In this document: piece after piece, positions 51,568-61,033 of the stretch | How positions within the stretch are numbered: the first letter of the stretch is position 1 | Layout: each line of letters begins with the position of its first letter | Assembly (NCBI RefSeq): GCF_009762775.1 | Contig: NZ_CP046401.1 | Location: 806,001 to 870,000 of the forward strand | Direction of reading: 5' to 3' | Source: Maribellus comscasis | GTDB lineage: Bacteria; Bacteroidota; Bacteroidia; Bacteroidales; Prolixibacteraceae | Length of the DNA stretch: 64,000 nt | Notes under the pieces: generated by a model | The model's input: only the letters and a program-made list of their open reading frames with translations | Told to the model about the DNA's origin: nothing | The model's database searches: none | Program-made: the position numbers and the translations under genes

Positions 51568-53616
51568 ATGAACAAAGCGAAGTTTAATTTACATGCGCAT
51601 TGTATTTTAACTTTCAGAAAATGGGGAAGGAAAAATTATTCGGCGTTTCAAACGATGCACCGGGTAGTTAGAATTTCGGTTTTAGCAGTTATTTATTTTC
51701 TTTCCACACCGTCTCTTTCGATAGCAACCGAAAAAGACACTACTGAAGTAAAAATGCAATATGATCTTGATGAGATCGAGGTTAGCGCGCAAAGATCGCC
51801 TGCCATGTATTCGCAGGTGGCACGGATTATTTCCGTGATTGAGAGCGATGAAATTGAGTATGCCCCGGCACGAAACATTCAGGATCTTCTGGAATATGTC
51901 GCCGGAGTTGATGTAAGACAGAGAGGTTCTGAGGGAGTACAGGCGGATATAAGTATCCGTGGAGGTACTTTCGACCAGATGCTAATCCTTCTAAACGGAA
52001 TCAACATCACCGACCCGCAAACCGGACACCACAACTTAAATCTTCCCGTTAGTTTAAATCAAATTGAGCGTATTGAAATCCTGGAAGGACCAGCTGCAAG
52101 AGTTTATGGTCCAAATGCATTTTCAGGTGCAATTAATATTGTTACCAAAATGCCCGCTTCAAGTTTAGTTTCAGCAGACGCAACTTACGGAAGTTTTTCG
52201 TATTCCGATTTAAACATTTCAGGGTCAGTTGCCACAGGAAAATTAAGGCACAGTATTTCTGCCAACCGAAAAAGTTCGGATGGGTACATTGAGAACACTG
52301 ATTTTAAAACCAGTAGTGTGTTTTACAGCAACCAATTGAAAACAAAAAGCGGAACATTTTCGCTTCAATTGGGCAATTCAGAAAAAGGATTTGGGGCGAA
52401 CAGTTTTTATACGCCCAAGTACCCAAACCAATACGAAGCAACAAAAACACTTTTTTCATCGGCAAAGTGGGAATCAAATTCAAAACTGCACTTGACTCCC
52501 GTTGTTTATTACCGGAGACATAAAGACAGGTTTGAACTTTTTAGGGATAATCCGGCCAGTTGGTATACAACCCACAACTACCACTTAACTAACGTTTATG
52601 GCGCAAACCTGAATTCCTGGATTCAATCGGATTTGGGAAAAACGGCTTTAGGGTTTGAATTTCGCTCAGAAAATATTTTAAGTAATGTTCTGGGCGAAGA
52701 ACTGGATGCACCTAAAAAGGTCCCGGGAGAAGATGCCGAATTTACTAAATCAAAAACCAGAAATACCTTGTCTGCTTTTTTTGAACACTCTTTCTATTTG
52801 GAGAACTGGACTCTTACCGGGGGGATAATGACAAATCATATCTCGGAAAGCAAGCTTGGCTGGAACGCTTTTCCCGGTGTGGAAATCAGTTATAATTTTA
52901 CTGATAAACTAAAAGCATTCTCGTCTTTTAACACTTCCTTAAGGATGCCAACCTTTACTGATTTGTATTATGAGGGGCCAAGTAATGTGGGAAATCCGGA
53001 TTTAAAACCAGAGAAATCGGCAACAATAGAGGGAGGATTAAAATTTAACACTGCCTTTGTTCAGGGGTACGCCGTTCTATTTTACAGAGAAGGAAAAAAT
53101 ATTATCGATTGGGTGAAAAACAGCAGCGACGACGTTTGGCAACCTCAAAACCTGACTCAAATCAACAGTTTTGGATCAGAATTTCAGCTCCGGTTTAATC
53201 TTCAAAAACTGTTGGGAAATGCTTTTCCTGAACAATTAGAAATAAATTATTTCACAAACAACCTTACAAAAGAAAATCAGGAACTCATTTCAAACTATGT
53301 TTTGGATAACCTAAAACACAAACTGGTAATCGGACTAAATCAGAAAATTGTGCGCAGAATATCACTAAATATGAAACTTATATACCAGGACAGAGAAGGA
53401 ACTTTTACTGGTTTTGACAACAATGATTGGGCAAACGAAATTGATTATTCACCTTTTTGGTTACTCGACGGAAAAATTTCTTACACGTATAAAAATTTGT
53501 CTCTTTTTGTTTCGGCATCCAACATTTTCAACACCGATTATTATGATATTGGTAACGTTATTCAGCCAGGGAGATGGATAAAAACAGGCGTTTCGTATAA
53601 AATAGATTTTAATTAG
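51568..53616 (+). CDS. TonB-dependent outer-membrane receptor (BtuB-like)
   Basis: 682 residues. A long N-terminal leader (about 50 residues with signal peptide at YFLSTPSLSIA) is followed by a plug domain (~residues 70-190: DEIEVSAQRSPAMYSQVARI, GVDVRQRGSEGVQADISIRG, LNGINITDPQTGHHNLNLPV, IEILEGPAARVYGPNAFSGA) and a 22-strand barrel ending in FNTDYYDIGNVIQPGRWIKTG. Uses TonB energy to import a scarce ligand such as B12 or a metal chelate; identity unclear. No SusD partner and no visible riboswitch upstream. Confidence 0.9.
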   Translation: MNKAKFNLHAHCILTFRKWGRKNYSAFQTMHRVVRISVLAVIYFLSTPSLSIATEKDTTEVKMQYDLDEIEVSAQRSPAMYSQVARIISVIESDEIEYAPARNIQDLLEYVAGVDVRQRGSEGVQADISIRGGTFDQMLILLNGINITDPQTGHHNLNLPVSLNQIERIEILEGPAARVYGPNAFSGAINIVTKMPASSLVSADATYGSFSYSDLNISGSVATGKLRHSISANRKSSDGYIENTDFKTSSVFYSNQLKTKSGTFSLQLGNSEKGFGANSFYTPKYPNQYEATKTLFSSAKWESNSKLHLTPVVYYRRHKDRFELFRDNPASWYTTHNYHLTNVYGANLNSWIQSDLGKTALGFEFRSENILSNVLGEELDAPKKVPGEDAEFTKSKTRNTLSAFFEHSFYLENWTLTGGIMTNHISESKLGWNAFPGVEISYNFTDKLKAFSSFNTSLRMPTFTDLYYEGPSNVGNPDLKPEKSATIEGGLKFNTAFVQGYAVLFYREGKNIIDWVKNSSDDVWQPQNLTQINSFGSEFQLRFNLQKLLGNAFPEQLEINYFTNNLTKENQELISNYVLDNLKHKLVIGLNQKIVRRISLNMKLIYQDREGTFTGFDNNDWANEIDYSPFWLLDGKISYTYKNLSLFVSASNIFNTDYYDIGNVIQPGRWIKTGVSYKIDFN

Positions 53617-53672
53617 AAAATGAATTTTCAATGGAGTTACAAAAATTGTATATTCGCCAAAAAAATTAGGTC

Positions 53673-54107
53673 ATGTTAAAAGGGTTATTAGCAATTTCAG
53701 GTCAGTCAGGACTTTTCAAAATGGTCGCCGAGTCGAAAAACAGCATAATTGTTGAGTCGCTGGACACAAAGAAAAGAATTCCGGTATATTCAACCTCTAA
53801 AGTTTCAGCTTTGGAAGATATCGCCATCTATACCGAATCGGGAGATATTCCATTAAAAGATGTTTTCAAATCAATTGCTGAAGAAGAGGATGGTGGAGAA
53901 GCTTTAAGTCCGAAATCATCCGGTAACGAGTTGAAAAATTATTTTGAAAAAATTCTTCCCGATTTTGATAAAGACCGTGTTTATGTCTCTGACATAAAAA
54001 AAGTGCTTCTTTGGTATAATATTCTTAAGGAAAAGGAATTGCTTGATTTCTCTGAGGAAGAAGAAAATGGCTCGAAAGAAGAAGAAACAAAATCTGATTC
54101 AGAATAG
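53673..54107 (+). CDS. DUF5606-family protein
   Basis: 144 residues typical of the DUF5606 proteins conserved in Bacteroidota: MLKGLLAISGQSGLFKMVAE, VSALEDIAIYTESGDIPLKD and VYVSDIKKVLLWYNILKEKE, followed by a highly acidic tail (EEEENGSKEEETKSDSE). Function unknown. The 3' end overlaps the convergent exonuclease gene by 9 bases. Confidence 0.85.
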   Translation: MLKGLLAISGQSGLFKMVAESKNSIIVESLDTKKRIPVYSTSKVSALEDIAIYTESGDIPLKDVFKSIAEEEDGGEALSPKSSGNELKNYFEKILPDFDKDRVYVSDIKKVLLWYNILKEKELLDFSEEEENGSKEEETKSDSE

Positions 54108-54638
54108 TTTATAATTATTCAACGATTTAGAATCGTTATACAATTTATTTTTCTCTAGAAGAATTTCAAAAAGTTTAACAGTGGCAAGTGCATCGCCGGC
54201 TGCGCGGTGCCTGCCATTTATTTCAATACCCAAATCAGCACACAATCTACCCAGTGAGTAAGACTCGTGTCCCGGAAGCAATTTCCTGGCCAGTTGTACC
54301 GTACACATGGTTTTATTGTTATAAAAATAACCTAATCTTTTGTATTCTTCCTTTACAAACTTATAGTCGAAACTTACGTTGTGTGCAACAAAAGTTCTCC
54401 CCGCTGTCATTTCCACAATTCTTTTTGCCACCTCATAAAATTTCGGAGCATTTTTAACCATTTCATTGCTTATACCTGTCAAATTAGTAATAAAATAAGG
54501 GATATCCATTTCCGGATGAATCAAGGATGAATAAGAACCGGTAATCTCTACACCATTGTGCTGAAAAATTGCGATCTCAGTTATTTTACCGTTCTGATAA
54601 CTGTTACCTGTTGTTTCTATATCAATTATTGCAAACAA
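54099..54638 (-). CDS. DnaQ-like 3'-5' exonuclease (DEDDh)
   Basis: 179 residues. DEDDh motifs: IIDIETTGNS (Exo I, D-x-E), FVAHNVSFDYKFVKEEY (Exo II, Asp in FDY), and GRHRAAGDALATVKL (Exo III, His and Asp). The size fits stand-alone exonucleases such as the UvrC-N-domain-less or RNase T type; the epsilon subunit of Pol III is also possible. It overlaps the DUF5606 gene end to end. Confidence 0.9.
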   Translation of the reverse strand: MFAIIDIETTGNSYQNGKITEIAIFQHNGVEITGSYSSLIHPEMDIPYFITNLTGISNEMVKNAPKFYEVAKRIVEMTAGRTFVAHNVSFDYKFVKEEYKRLGYFYNNKTMCTVQLARKLLPGHESYSLGRLCADLGIEINGRHRAAGDALATVKLFEILLEKNKLYNDSKSLNNYKLF

Positions 54639-54677
54639 AATAATGATTAATTAATCTATCGAATTGATTAAAATTTA

Positions 54678-54685
54678 TAAATTTG
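54678..54685 (+). promoter_or_regulatory. Candidate -7 box of the OmpA gene
   Basis: TAAATTTG fits TAnnTTTG; it would give a leader of about 100 nt before the ATG at 54795. Confidence 0.45.
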
Positions 54686-54794
54686 TAAAAAAACCATAAA
54701 ATTAAACATAAACATTAAATACACTGTTTAGAATGTTAAAATTAATTCCTAAATTGCTTACGAGACGTGAAATACATTAATAAAAAACACTAAT

Positions 54795-56108
54795 ATGAAA
54801 AAATTTACCTTACTTTTTTTAGTTCTATCCTTTATTATTGGAACTGCATTCGCTCAGAATTCAGATAACAAATGGGCAATTGGACTCGGGCCCGGATTGT
54901 ATCAAAACCTCGAAAAAAATGAACTTGGATTTTTAGGTGAGTTTTATGTAAGTCGTTATTTAAGTCCTTCATTCGATCTTATGCTAAAGCATGAAATGGG
55001 TTTTAACGACGACGGTACTGACTTTGGCAATCCTTTACTGAATTTACGTTTCAAATTTTATAATGGCTCTATCCTTTCTGAAAATGCCAGTGTGCAACCT
55101 TATTTGTTCGCTGGCCCAGGTTACATGTGGGATAACCTGAAAGACGGAGTGAACTTTAATGCCGGTGTGGGATCAAAATTCCCTATAAGCGATAATACTT
55201 CATTATATTTGGAAGCTGCTTATATTAAAGGAATTGATGGAACAAGACATATTAATAACGTTTTAACCGATGTTGTTGATGACCATATTAAAGTTTCAGG
55301 AATTATTGAATTTGCAATAGGTAAAGCTAAAGATTCTGATGGTGACGGAGTTCCTGACAGAAAAGACGAATGTCCGGATACACCTCCGGGAGTACAGGTT
55401 GACGAAAAAGGTTGTCCGCTGGATCGCGACGGCGATGGAGTTCCGGATTACAAAGATGATTGTCCGGATGAACCGGGAAGCCCGCAACTTAACGGATGCC
55501 CGGACAGAGACGGAGATGGAATTGCTGATAAAGATGACGACTGTCCTGATGTTCCTGGGTTGGCAAAATTCAACGGATGTCCCGATACTGATGAGGACGG
55601 AGTTCCGGATCCAAAAGACAAATGCCCGGATACGCCAAAAGGTTGCCCGGTTGATGAAAACGGATGCCCACTGGATTCTGACGGAGACGGTGTAATTGAC
55701 TGCCAGGACAGATGTCCTACCGAACCTGGTTCTGTTGATAATGACGGATGTCCCGATTGGGAAACAATTCAAATACCAAATATTCTTTTCGACTTTGATA
55801 AATCTACGCTTAGACCGGAAGGCAAAGAAGAGTTGGATAAACTGGTCGACAAATTGCAATCAAGCAAAGAATATGAAATAGAAGTTGGTGGACATACTGA
55901 TAGTACTGGTCCGGAAAGATACAATATGGGACTTTCTGAAAAACGTGCTCAGGCAGTTGTGAAATACTTACTCACAAAAGGCATAAACAATGCGTATGTA
56001 AGTTCGAACTACTACGGAGAAAGCAAACCGGAAGTGGAAAATAATTCACGTGCGAACCGTCAGCTAAACCGTAGGGTTGAATTCGAAGTATTAAAAATCA
56101 GAAAATAA
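54795..56108 (+). CDS. OmpA-family protein with thrombospondin type-3 repeats
   Basis: 437 residues. Signal peptide (FLVLSFIIGTAFAQ); residues ~22-175 a small outer-membrane barrel; residues ~178-320 five Asp-rich calcium-binding TSP3 units (DSDGDGVPDRKDECPDTPPG, DRDGDGVPDYKDDCPD and so on); residues ~325-437 the OmpA peptidoglycan-binding domain (ILFDFDKSTLRPEGKEELDK, VGGHTDSTG, NRRVEF). Links outer membrane to cell wall with a rigid calcium-dependent spacer. Perfect terminator after the gene; monocistronic. Confidence 0.95.
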   Translation: MKKFTLLFLVLSFIIGTAFAQNSDNKWAIGLGPGLYQNLEKNELGFLGEFYVSRYLSPSFDLMLKHEMGFNDDGTDFGNPLLNLRFKFYNGSILSENASVQPYLFAGPGYMWDNLKDGVNFNAGVGSKFPISDNTSLYLEAAYIKGIDGTRHINNVLTDVVDDHIKVSGIIEFAIGKAKDSDGDGVPDRKDECPDTPPGVQVDEKGCPLDRDGDGVPDYKDDCPDEPGSPQLNGCPDRDGDGIADKDDDCPDVPGLAKFNGCPDTDEDGVPDPKDKCPDTPKGCPVDENGCPLDSDGDGVIDCQDRCPTEPGSVDNDGCPDWETIQIPNILFDFDKSTLRPEGKEELDKLVDKLQSSKEYEIEVGGHTDSTGPERYNMGLSEKRAQAVVKYLLTKGINNAYVSSNYYGESKPEVENNSRANRQLNRRVEFEVLKIRK

Positions 56109-56131
56109 TTATTGATTTATAATATTTGCTG

Positions 56132-56161
56132 AAGCCCTGTCGTTTGACAGGGCTTTTTTTT
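56132..56161 (+). terminator. Rho-independent terminator after the OmpA gene
   Basis: AAGCCCTGTC (56132-56141) pairs perfectly over 10 bp with GACAGGGCTT (56146-56155) around a GTTT loop and is followed by T residues. Confidence 0.93.
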
Positions 56162-56191
56162 GATTTCTTAATTTCACACGCCCTAAAATAT

Positions 56192-56199
56192 TATCTTTG
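56192..56199 (+). promoter_or_regulatory. -7 box of argS
   Basis: TATCTTTG fits TAnnTTTG and stands 24 bases before the argS ATG; it overlaps an in-frame upstream start (56197), which is therefore not used. Confidence 0.65.
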
Positions 56200-56223
56200 T
56201 CGCTCTTAAAATACTTTCAAAAA

Positions 56224-58014
56224 ATGAATATCGATAAAATAATTTTTGATGCTGTAAAAAAGGCTTTAAATGAATTATATAAATTGGAAGCCAATGAAAA
56301 TCAGATTCAGTTGCAAAATACACGTAAAGACTTTGAAGGAGACGTAACACTTGTTGTTTTTCCTTTTTTACGCTTTTCAAAAAAATCACCTGAAGCAACA
56401 GCAGAAGAAATTGGGAATTACCTTTTAGAGTCGATTGACGTTGTTGAAAATTACAACGTTATAAAAGGATTTTTAAACCTGGTTGTCGATAAAACATATT
56501 GGTTAGAAGTTTTACGGGAAGCTTATTCCCAAACAGAATATGGAGTAAAATTACCTGAAGAGGATTCCGAACTGGCGATGGTTGAGTATTCCTCTCCCAA
56601 CACAAACAAACCCTTACATTTGGGACATATCAGAAACAATTTATTAGGTTTTTCAATCTCCGAAATATTAAAGGCCAATGGAAAAAAAGTTGTAAAAACC
56701 AACATTGTTAACGACCGTGGCATTCATATTTGCAAATCGATGTACGCCTGGCAAATGTGGGGAAATGGGAAAACTCCTGAGAATTCAGGTATAAAAGGCG
56801 ATCACCTTGTGGGCGAATTTTATGTTGAATTTGACAAACACTACAAGGCGGAAATAACCGAATTGGTTCAAAAAGGAATATCAAAAGAAGAAGCCGAAAA
56901 CCAGGCACCTTCCATTTTAGGGGCTCGTGAACTTTTAAGGAAATGGGAAGCAAAAGATGAGGAAACTGTTGAACTTTGGAAGACCATGAATGGATGGGTC
57001 TACAAAGGTTTTGATATTACCTACAAAAAACTTGGCGTAGATTTCGACAAAATCTATTATGAATCAGAAACCTATCTGGTAGGAAAAGAGGAAGTCCTCA
57101 GAGGATTAGATGAAGGGATTTTCTACCGGAAAGACGATAACTCGGTTTGGGCTGATTTAACAAAAGAAGGACTTGATCAAAAAATATTGCTGAGAAGCGA
57201 TGGTACTTCGGTTTATATGACCCAGGATATTGGTACCGCAAAAATGCGCTTTGCCGATTTCGCTATTGGTAAAATGGTTTATGTTGTTGGGAATGAACAA
57301 AATTACCACTTTCAGGTTTTGGCTCATCTGCTTGATAAATTGGGGTTTGAATGGGGCAAAGATTTATATCATTTTTCATACGGTATGGTAGAACTTCCAT
57401 CAGGGAAAATGAAATCGAGGGAAGGAACAGTGGTTGATGCTGACGATTTGGTGGAGGAAATGGTAAATGTTGCCAGAAATATGTCAAAGGAGCTTGGCAA
57501 ACTTGATTCCCTGTCAGCTCAGGAGGCAGAAAGAACCTACCGGATGATTGCAATGGGGGCGCTTAAATATTTTATATTAAAAGTAGATCCTAAGAAAAAT
57601 ATGCTGTTCAATCCAGAAGAATCCATCGATTTTAATGGAAATACCGGTCCATTTATTCAGTATACTTTTGCGCGTATTCAATCGGTGTTAAGAAAAGCAG
57701 CTGACAACAGTTTTACCATAAAAGAAACAATACAATCAGGTTTGCTTTCAGATAAGGAGAAAGATATCCTGAAAAGGATTTCTCTATTTCCGGGCACTGT
57801 TAAAGAGGCAGGTAATAATTACAGTCCGGCGGTAATTGCAAATTATTGTTACGAACTGGTAAAAGAATATAACCAGTTTTATCATGATCATTCTATCCTT
57901 TCAGAACCCGATATGGATAAAAGAAATTTCCGTTTGATATTATCATCTACAGTTGGTAATATTATAAAATCAGGGATGAATATGCTTGGTATAGAAATGC
58001 CTGAAAGAATGTAA
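56224..58014 (+). CDS. argS: Arginyl-tRNA synthetase
   Basis: 596 residues, class Ia synthetase charging tRNA-Arg. The HIGH signature is PLHLGHIRN, and KMKSREG replaces KMSKS, as in most bacterial ArgRS. The N-terminal additional domain (residues ~1-110) and the C-terminal anticodon-binding helical domain (YCYELVKEYNQFYHDH) are present. Start taken from ATG 56224 because of the promoter position. Monocistronic, followed by a weak hairpin. Confidence 0.97.
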   Translation: MNIDKIIFDAVKKALNELYKLEANENQIQLQNTRKDFEGDVTLVVFPFLRFSKKSPEATAEEIGNYLLESIDVVENYNVIKGFLNLVVDKTYWLEVLREAYSQTEYGVKLPEEDSELAMVEYSSPNTNKPLHLGHIRNNLLGFSISEILKANGKKVVKTNIVNDRGIHICKSMYAWQMWGNGKTPENSGIKGDHLVGEFYVEFDKHYKAEITELVQKGISKEEAENQAPSILGARELLRKWEAKDEETVELWKTMNGWVYKGFDITYKKLGVDFDKIYYESETYLVGKEEVLRGLDEGIFYRKDDNSVWADLTKEGLDQKILLRSDGTSVYMTQDIGTAKMRFADFAIGKMVYVVGNEQNYHFQVLAHLLDKLGFEWGKDLYHFSYGMVELPSGKMKSREGTVVDADDLVEEMVNVARNMSKELGKLDSLSAQEAERTYRMIAMGALKYFILKVDPKKNMLFNPEESIDFNGNTGPFIQYTFARIQSVLRKAADNSFTIKETIQSGLLSDKEKDILKRISLFPGTVKEAGNNYSPAVIANYCYELVKEYNQFYHDHSILSEPDMDKRNFRLILSSTVGNIIKSGMNMLGIEMPERM

Positions 58015-58021
58015 AAAGAAA

Positions 58022-58044
58022 AAGGAGGCGGGGTATGCCTCCTT
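58022..58044 (+). terminator. Hairpin after argS (weak terminator)
   Basis: AAGGAGGC (58022-58029) pairs with GCCTCCTT (58037-58044) around a 7-nt loop. The T-run is interrupted. Confidence 0.6.
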
Positions 58045-58634
58045 CTGTACTTTCTTTTCTTGTGTAATCGAAAGATTACGATCATGATTTGATTTAACGA
58101 TTTAAGGGAACCAGCGTCCTTCCATAATAATATTCGGTAAAATCCAAAAAGGTAACCCCTAAATCGACAGAAAAATGTTTAAATCCAAACAATTGAAAAG
58201 GAATTTAAATTATAAAACAGAATAGAATATGCATTAAAAAACAAAAATAATTTTTCCTTCAAAAAGAATCACAACTTCGAAAAGGAACTCAATAGCAACT
58301 GCCAAGCAAGGAATTACAATTAAGAAAATTTGTTTTAAACCCAAAAACGGACATTTACAACCTGAACGTATGTACATAAAGAAAACTTCGGAAATTCCTT
58401 ATGGATAATCCCCTGACGTAGACTTAATTTTATTTAAACCAGGTACAGTTCATTTGCTGTTCCTGAGCTGTTCTTAAGCCTGAGGTCTGGCAATGATGAT
58501 ACGATACAATACGATTGTTGCTAAACTACTGAACAAACGAGTTTGGCGAGAGTTTGTGTGATACAGTAAAAAATCGTAATCCCGACCATAGGCATACTTC
58601 TTCTGATTTTATAGGTAAATAACAGATGAAAAGA
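58045..58634. other. Long intergenic stretch, no gene seen
   Basis: About 590 bases between argS and the GH3 gene end. I find no open frame worth reporting on either strand, no tandem repeat and no RNA gene that I recognise. It may hold remnants, an unknown small RNA or nothing functional. Confidence 0.4.
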
Positions 58635-58665
58635 GGGCTGTCCGGAAAGTAAATTGGACCAGCCC
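58635..58665 (-). terminator. Terminator of the GH3/esterase operon
   Basis: On the minus strand GGGCTGGTCC pairs (one bulge) with GGACAGCCC and is followed by TCTTTT; plus-strand arms lie at 58635-58643 and 58656-58665. Confidence 0.7.
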
Positions 58666-58694
58666 TTAACAATTTTAAGTTTTGCTATTAAAGC

Positions 58695-61031
58695 TTATTT
58701 GTATTTCTGAACCCTTTTGTCGTTTATTGGACCCGCCCAATTTAATCCGAATGCAAAATCATAGGTATTTCCCTCCGAATCAACATGACATCGCATATCC
58801 CTGGGAACATCTTCGAATTGCTCCTCGACAGTTTTCATACTTGCAGGCATTTGGAAAGGCAATAAGCCTGATGGAGCAACATTACCACTAAGAATTTCCA
58901 TTATTGCCTGATCCTGAACACCAAAACATACAACAATAGCATCCGCATTCCTTTCAAATTCAGCAAAAACCATTGGATTTGAAACATTTACAACAACAAT
59001 CACCGGTTTATCTCCCATTTTCCTTCTTGTCTCAAGAACCAAGTCAAGATCCTTTGTATTAGTAGCGGTAACCGATTTATTTTTATAGGAACGGTTTGTG
59101 AAATCTTCCAATGGATCACCTCCTGCTATACTAACATCCCTGGCGTATTTTGCAGTATATTCTTTGTATTGCAGACTAATGGGAACATATCCGTTTCCGC
59201 CAGTTTCAACATCATCAATGCTGTACCCACTTCCTCCATTTGGACTGTCAATAAAAACGAGTGCATAATCAGCTTGCTCAGGCAGCTCTTCAATTTCAAC
59301 ATATTTCTTCACAATTTCCAGATTAACCGGATAGTCCCATTTCTCTTCAGAACCACCAAATCCAAATCTCCCCCGGGTTGCAGGATAATATTTTTTAGGT
59401 AAATAAACTTTGGGATTTTCTTTAAAAGGAAGGGTGGCTTCACTATTTTTTAGCAAAACTATCGATTTGAGCTGTGCCTCAAATCCGGCGGCCATAAATT
59501 CAGGATTACCAACTGTCTTCTCCGTTTTATCAACTGCCAGATAAGGATTTTCAAACAAGCCCGTCCGGAAAATGTTTCGCAAAAGACGAACTGCAGACTG
59601 CTCAAATCTTACGCGCATAAGATCTTCTCCGTATTCTTTTACACCCATGTTATAGGCTTCAATAACCGGGGCCATTTCGTTATTCCCTCCAAACTGGTCA
59701 ACGCCTGCCATAATTACCTTATAATGTCTTTCAGCAACGGAGAGATGCTCTGTTCCCCACGATGTTGTTCCAAATGAATTTACAGCCGGATTATCTTTGG
59801 TGATGCCCCAATCAGTACAAATCACTCCTTCATAACCATATTTTCCCCGCAAAAGGTCATTAATTAAATACTTACTGTAACTGTTACCCACATTCTCTTT
59901 ATACGCTATATCTAAACCATTTGAAATAGTATAATATGGCATTACGGCCGAAGCCGAGCCTGTAGGGCCATCTAATCTAAACGCTCCTTCGGCAAAAGGA
60001 ATAAGATGATCTTTAAAATTTTCCCCGGGATATACAGCATATTTCCCATATGCAAAATGTGCATCGCGCCCGCCTTCTTCAGGACCTCCGCCAGGCCAGT
60101 GTTTAACCATGGCATTTACGCTGGAATATCCCCATCCTTCCTTTAATTCTGCCTTACCCTCTGAAGTTTGAAATCCATCAACATAAGCTTGTGCCATATC
60201 CCTGTCTAATTGCGGATCTTCTCCAAAGGTTCCGCTAAAACGTCCCCAGCGTGGTTCTGTGGCCAAATCAATCTGAGGTGATAATGCCGTTGTTATCCCT
60301 AAGGCCCGGTACTCTTTTGAAGCTATTTCTCCAAATTTTCTAACAATATTCGGCTCAAAAGTAGCTGCCAAACCCAGAGAGGTCGGCCACATAGAAATGT
60401 TTCCTCCGGCACCTGAATTAAATTCGGCATCAGCCGAGGTTCTGTGACGCGGATCAGAACTGGTACTTCCCGGAATTCCCAACCCAATTCCTTCCACCAA
60501 AGCCTGCATATTGTTATTCCATTGCGCTGCTACCGCTGGTGATTCGACAGAGGTAATCAGCACATGTCGTAAATTATCATCTGTTAAAAACTTAATCTGC
60601 TGGTCTGATAAGTCACTTGCTTTTGCTCCACTTTCAGCAAAAGACTTTCCGTTGTATGTAGCTCTACCAAAGGGGCCTCTTCCTCCGGAAGGGATTGATT
60701 GGTGTGCACTATACAACATTAAGCCGGCAATTTGTTCAACCGACATTTTAGTTGCCAAATCCTGAGCTCTTTCATCAAAAGACAAACGCCAGTCTTCATA
60801 TTTGTCCAAGGTGCCGTTCTTATTTAAATCTTTAAAAGCAAAGCCGTCATCCTCCAAAATAACAACACCGGAAACCGGAGAATAGCTTAAGATTTGCCCT
60901 CCCTGATTACAGACCAGATTATAGCCTTCCTTTTGTTCTTCGGACCACTTAGGGCTACAACTGTAAGTTACAAACAAAACAATAAACAATACGGTAAAAA
61001 CCATGCTCTTAAAGAATACGCTCTTTTTCAT
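58695..61031 (-). CDS. Glycoside hydrolase family 3 lipoprotein (beta-glucosidase/beta-xylosidase type)
   Basis: 778 residues. Lipobox VTYSC (Cys25). The (beta/alpha)8 domain has ATEPRWGRFSGTFGEDPQLD, KHWPGGGPEEGGRDAHFAYG (acid/substrate loop, K310-H311) and the nucleophile Asp407 in GVICTDWGIT. The C-terminal alpha/beta sandwich follows (residues ~520-778). It hydrolyses beta-linked glucosyl or xylosyl residues outside the cytoplasm, anchored to a membrane. It follows the esterase gene by 2 bases, so the two are co-expressed. Which sugar it takes is not clear. Confidence 0.94.
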   Translation of the reverse strand: MKKSVFFKSMVFTVLFIVLFVTYSCSPKWSEEQKEGYNLVCNQGGQILSYSPVSGVVILEDDGFAFKDLNKNGTLDKYEDWRLSFDERAQDLATKMSVEQIAGLMLYSAHQSIPSGGRGPFGRATYNGKSFAESGAKASDLSDQQIKFLTDDNLRHVLITSVESPAVAAQWNNNMQALVEGIGLGIPGSTSSDPRHRTSADAEFNSGAGGNISMWPTSLGLAATFEPNIVRKFGEIASKEYRALGITTALSPQIDLATEPRWGRFSGTFGEDPQLDRDMAQAYVDGFQTSEGKAELKEGWGYSSVNAMVKHWPGGGPEEGGRDAHFAYGKYAVYPGENFKDHLIPFAEGAFRLDGPTGSASAVMPYYTISNGLDIAYKENVGNSYSKYLINDLLRGKYGYEGVICTDWGITKDNPAVNSFGTTSWGTEHLSVAERHYKVIMAGVDQFGGNNEMAPVIEAYNMGVKEYGEDLMRVRFEQSAVRLLRNIFRTGLFENPYLAVDKTEKTVGNPEFMAAGFEAQLKSIVLLKNSEATLPFKENPKVYLPKKYYPATRGRFGFGGSEEKWDYPVNLEIVKKYVEIEELPEQADYALVFIDSPNGGSGYSIDDVETGGNGYVPISLQYKEYTAKYARDVSIAGGDPLEDFTNRSYKNKSVTATNTKDLDLVLETRRKMGDKPVIVVVNVSNPMVFAEFERNADAIVVCFGVQDQAIMEILSGNVAPSGLLPFQMPASMKTVEEQFEDVPRDMRCHVDSEGNTYDFAFGLNWAGPINDKRVQKYK

Positions 61032-61033
61032 TT

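Noticed and set aside
55296..55859. Long minus-strand frame inside the OmpA gene
   Set aside because: It is the reverse of the Asp-rich TSP3 repeat region, where repeated codons keep the other strand open; the sequence has no family features.
58045..58634. A gene or RNA in the long gap after argS
   Set aside because: No frame, conserved RNA fold or repeat could be supported by eye; a covariance-model search would be needed.
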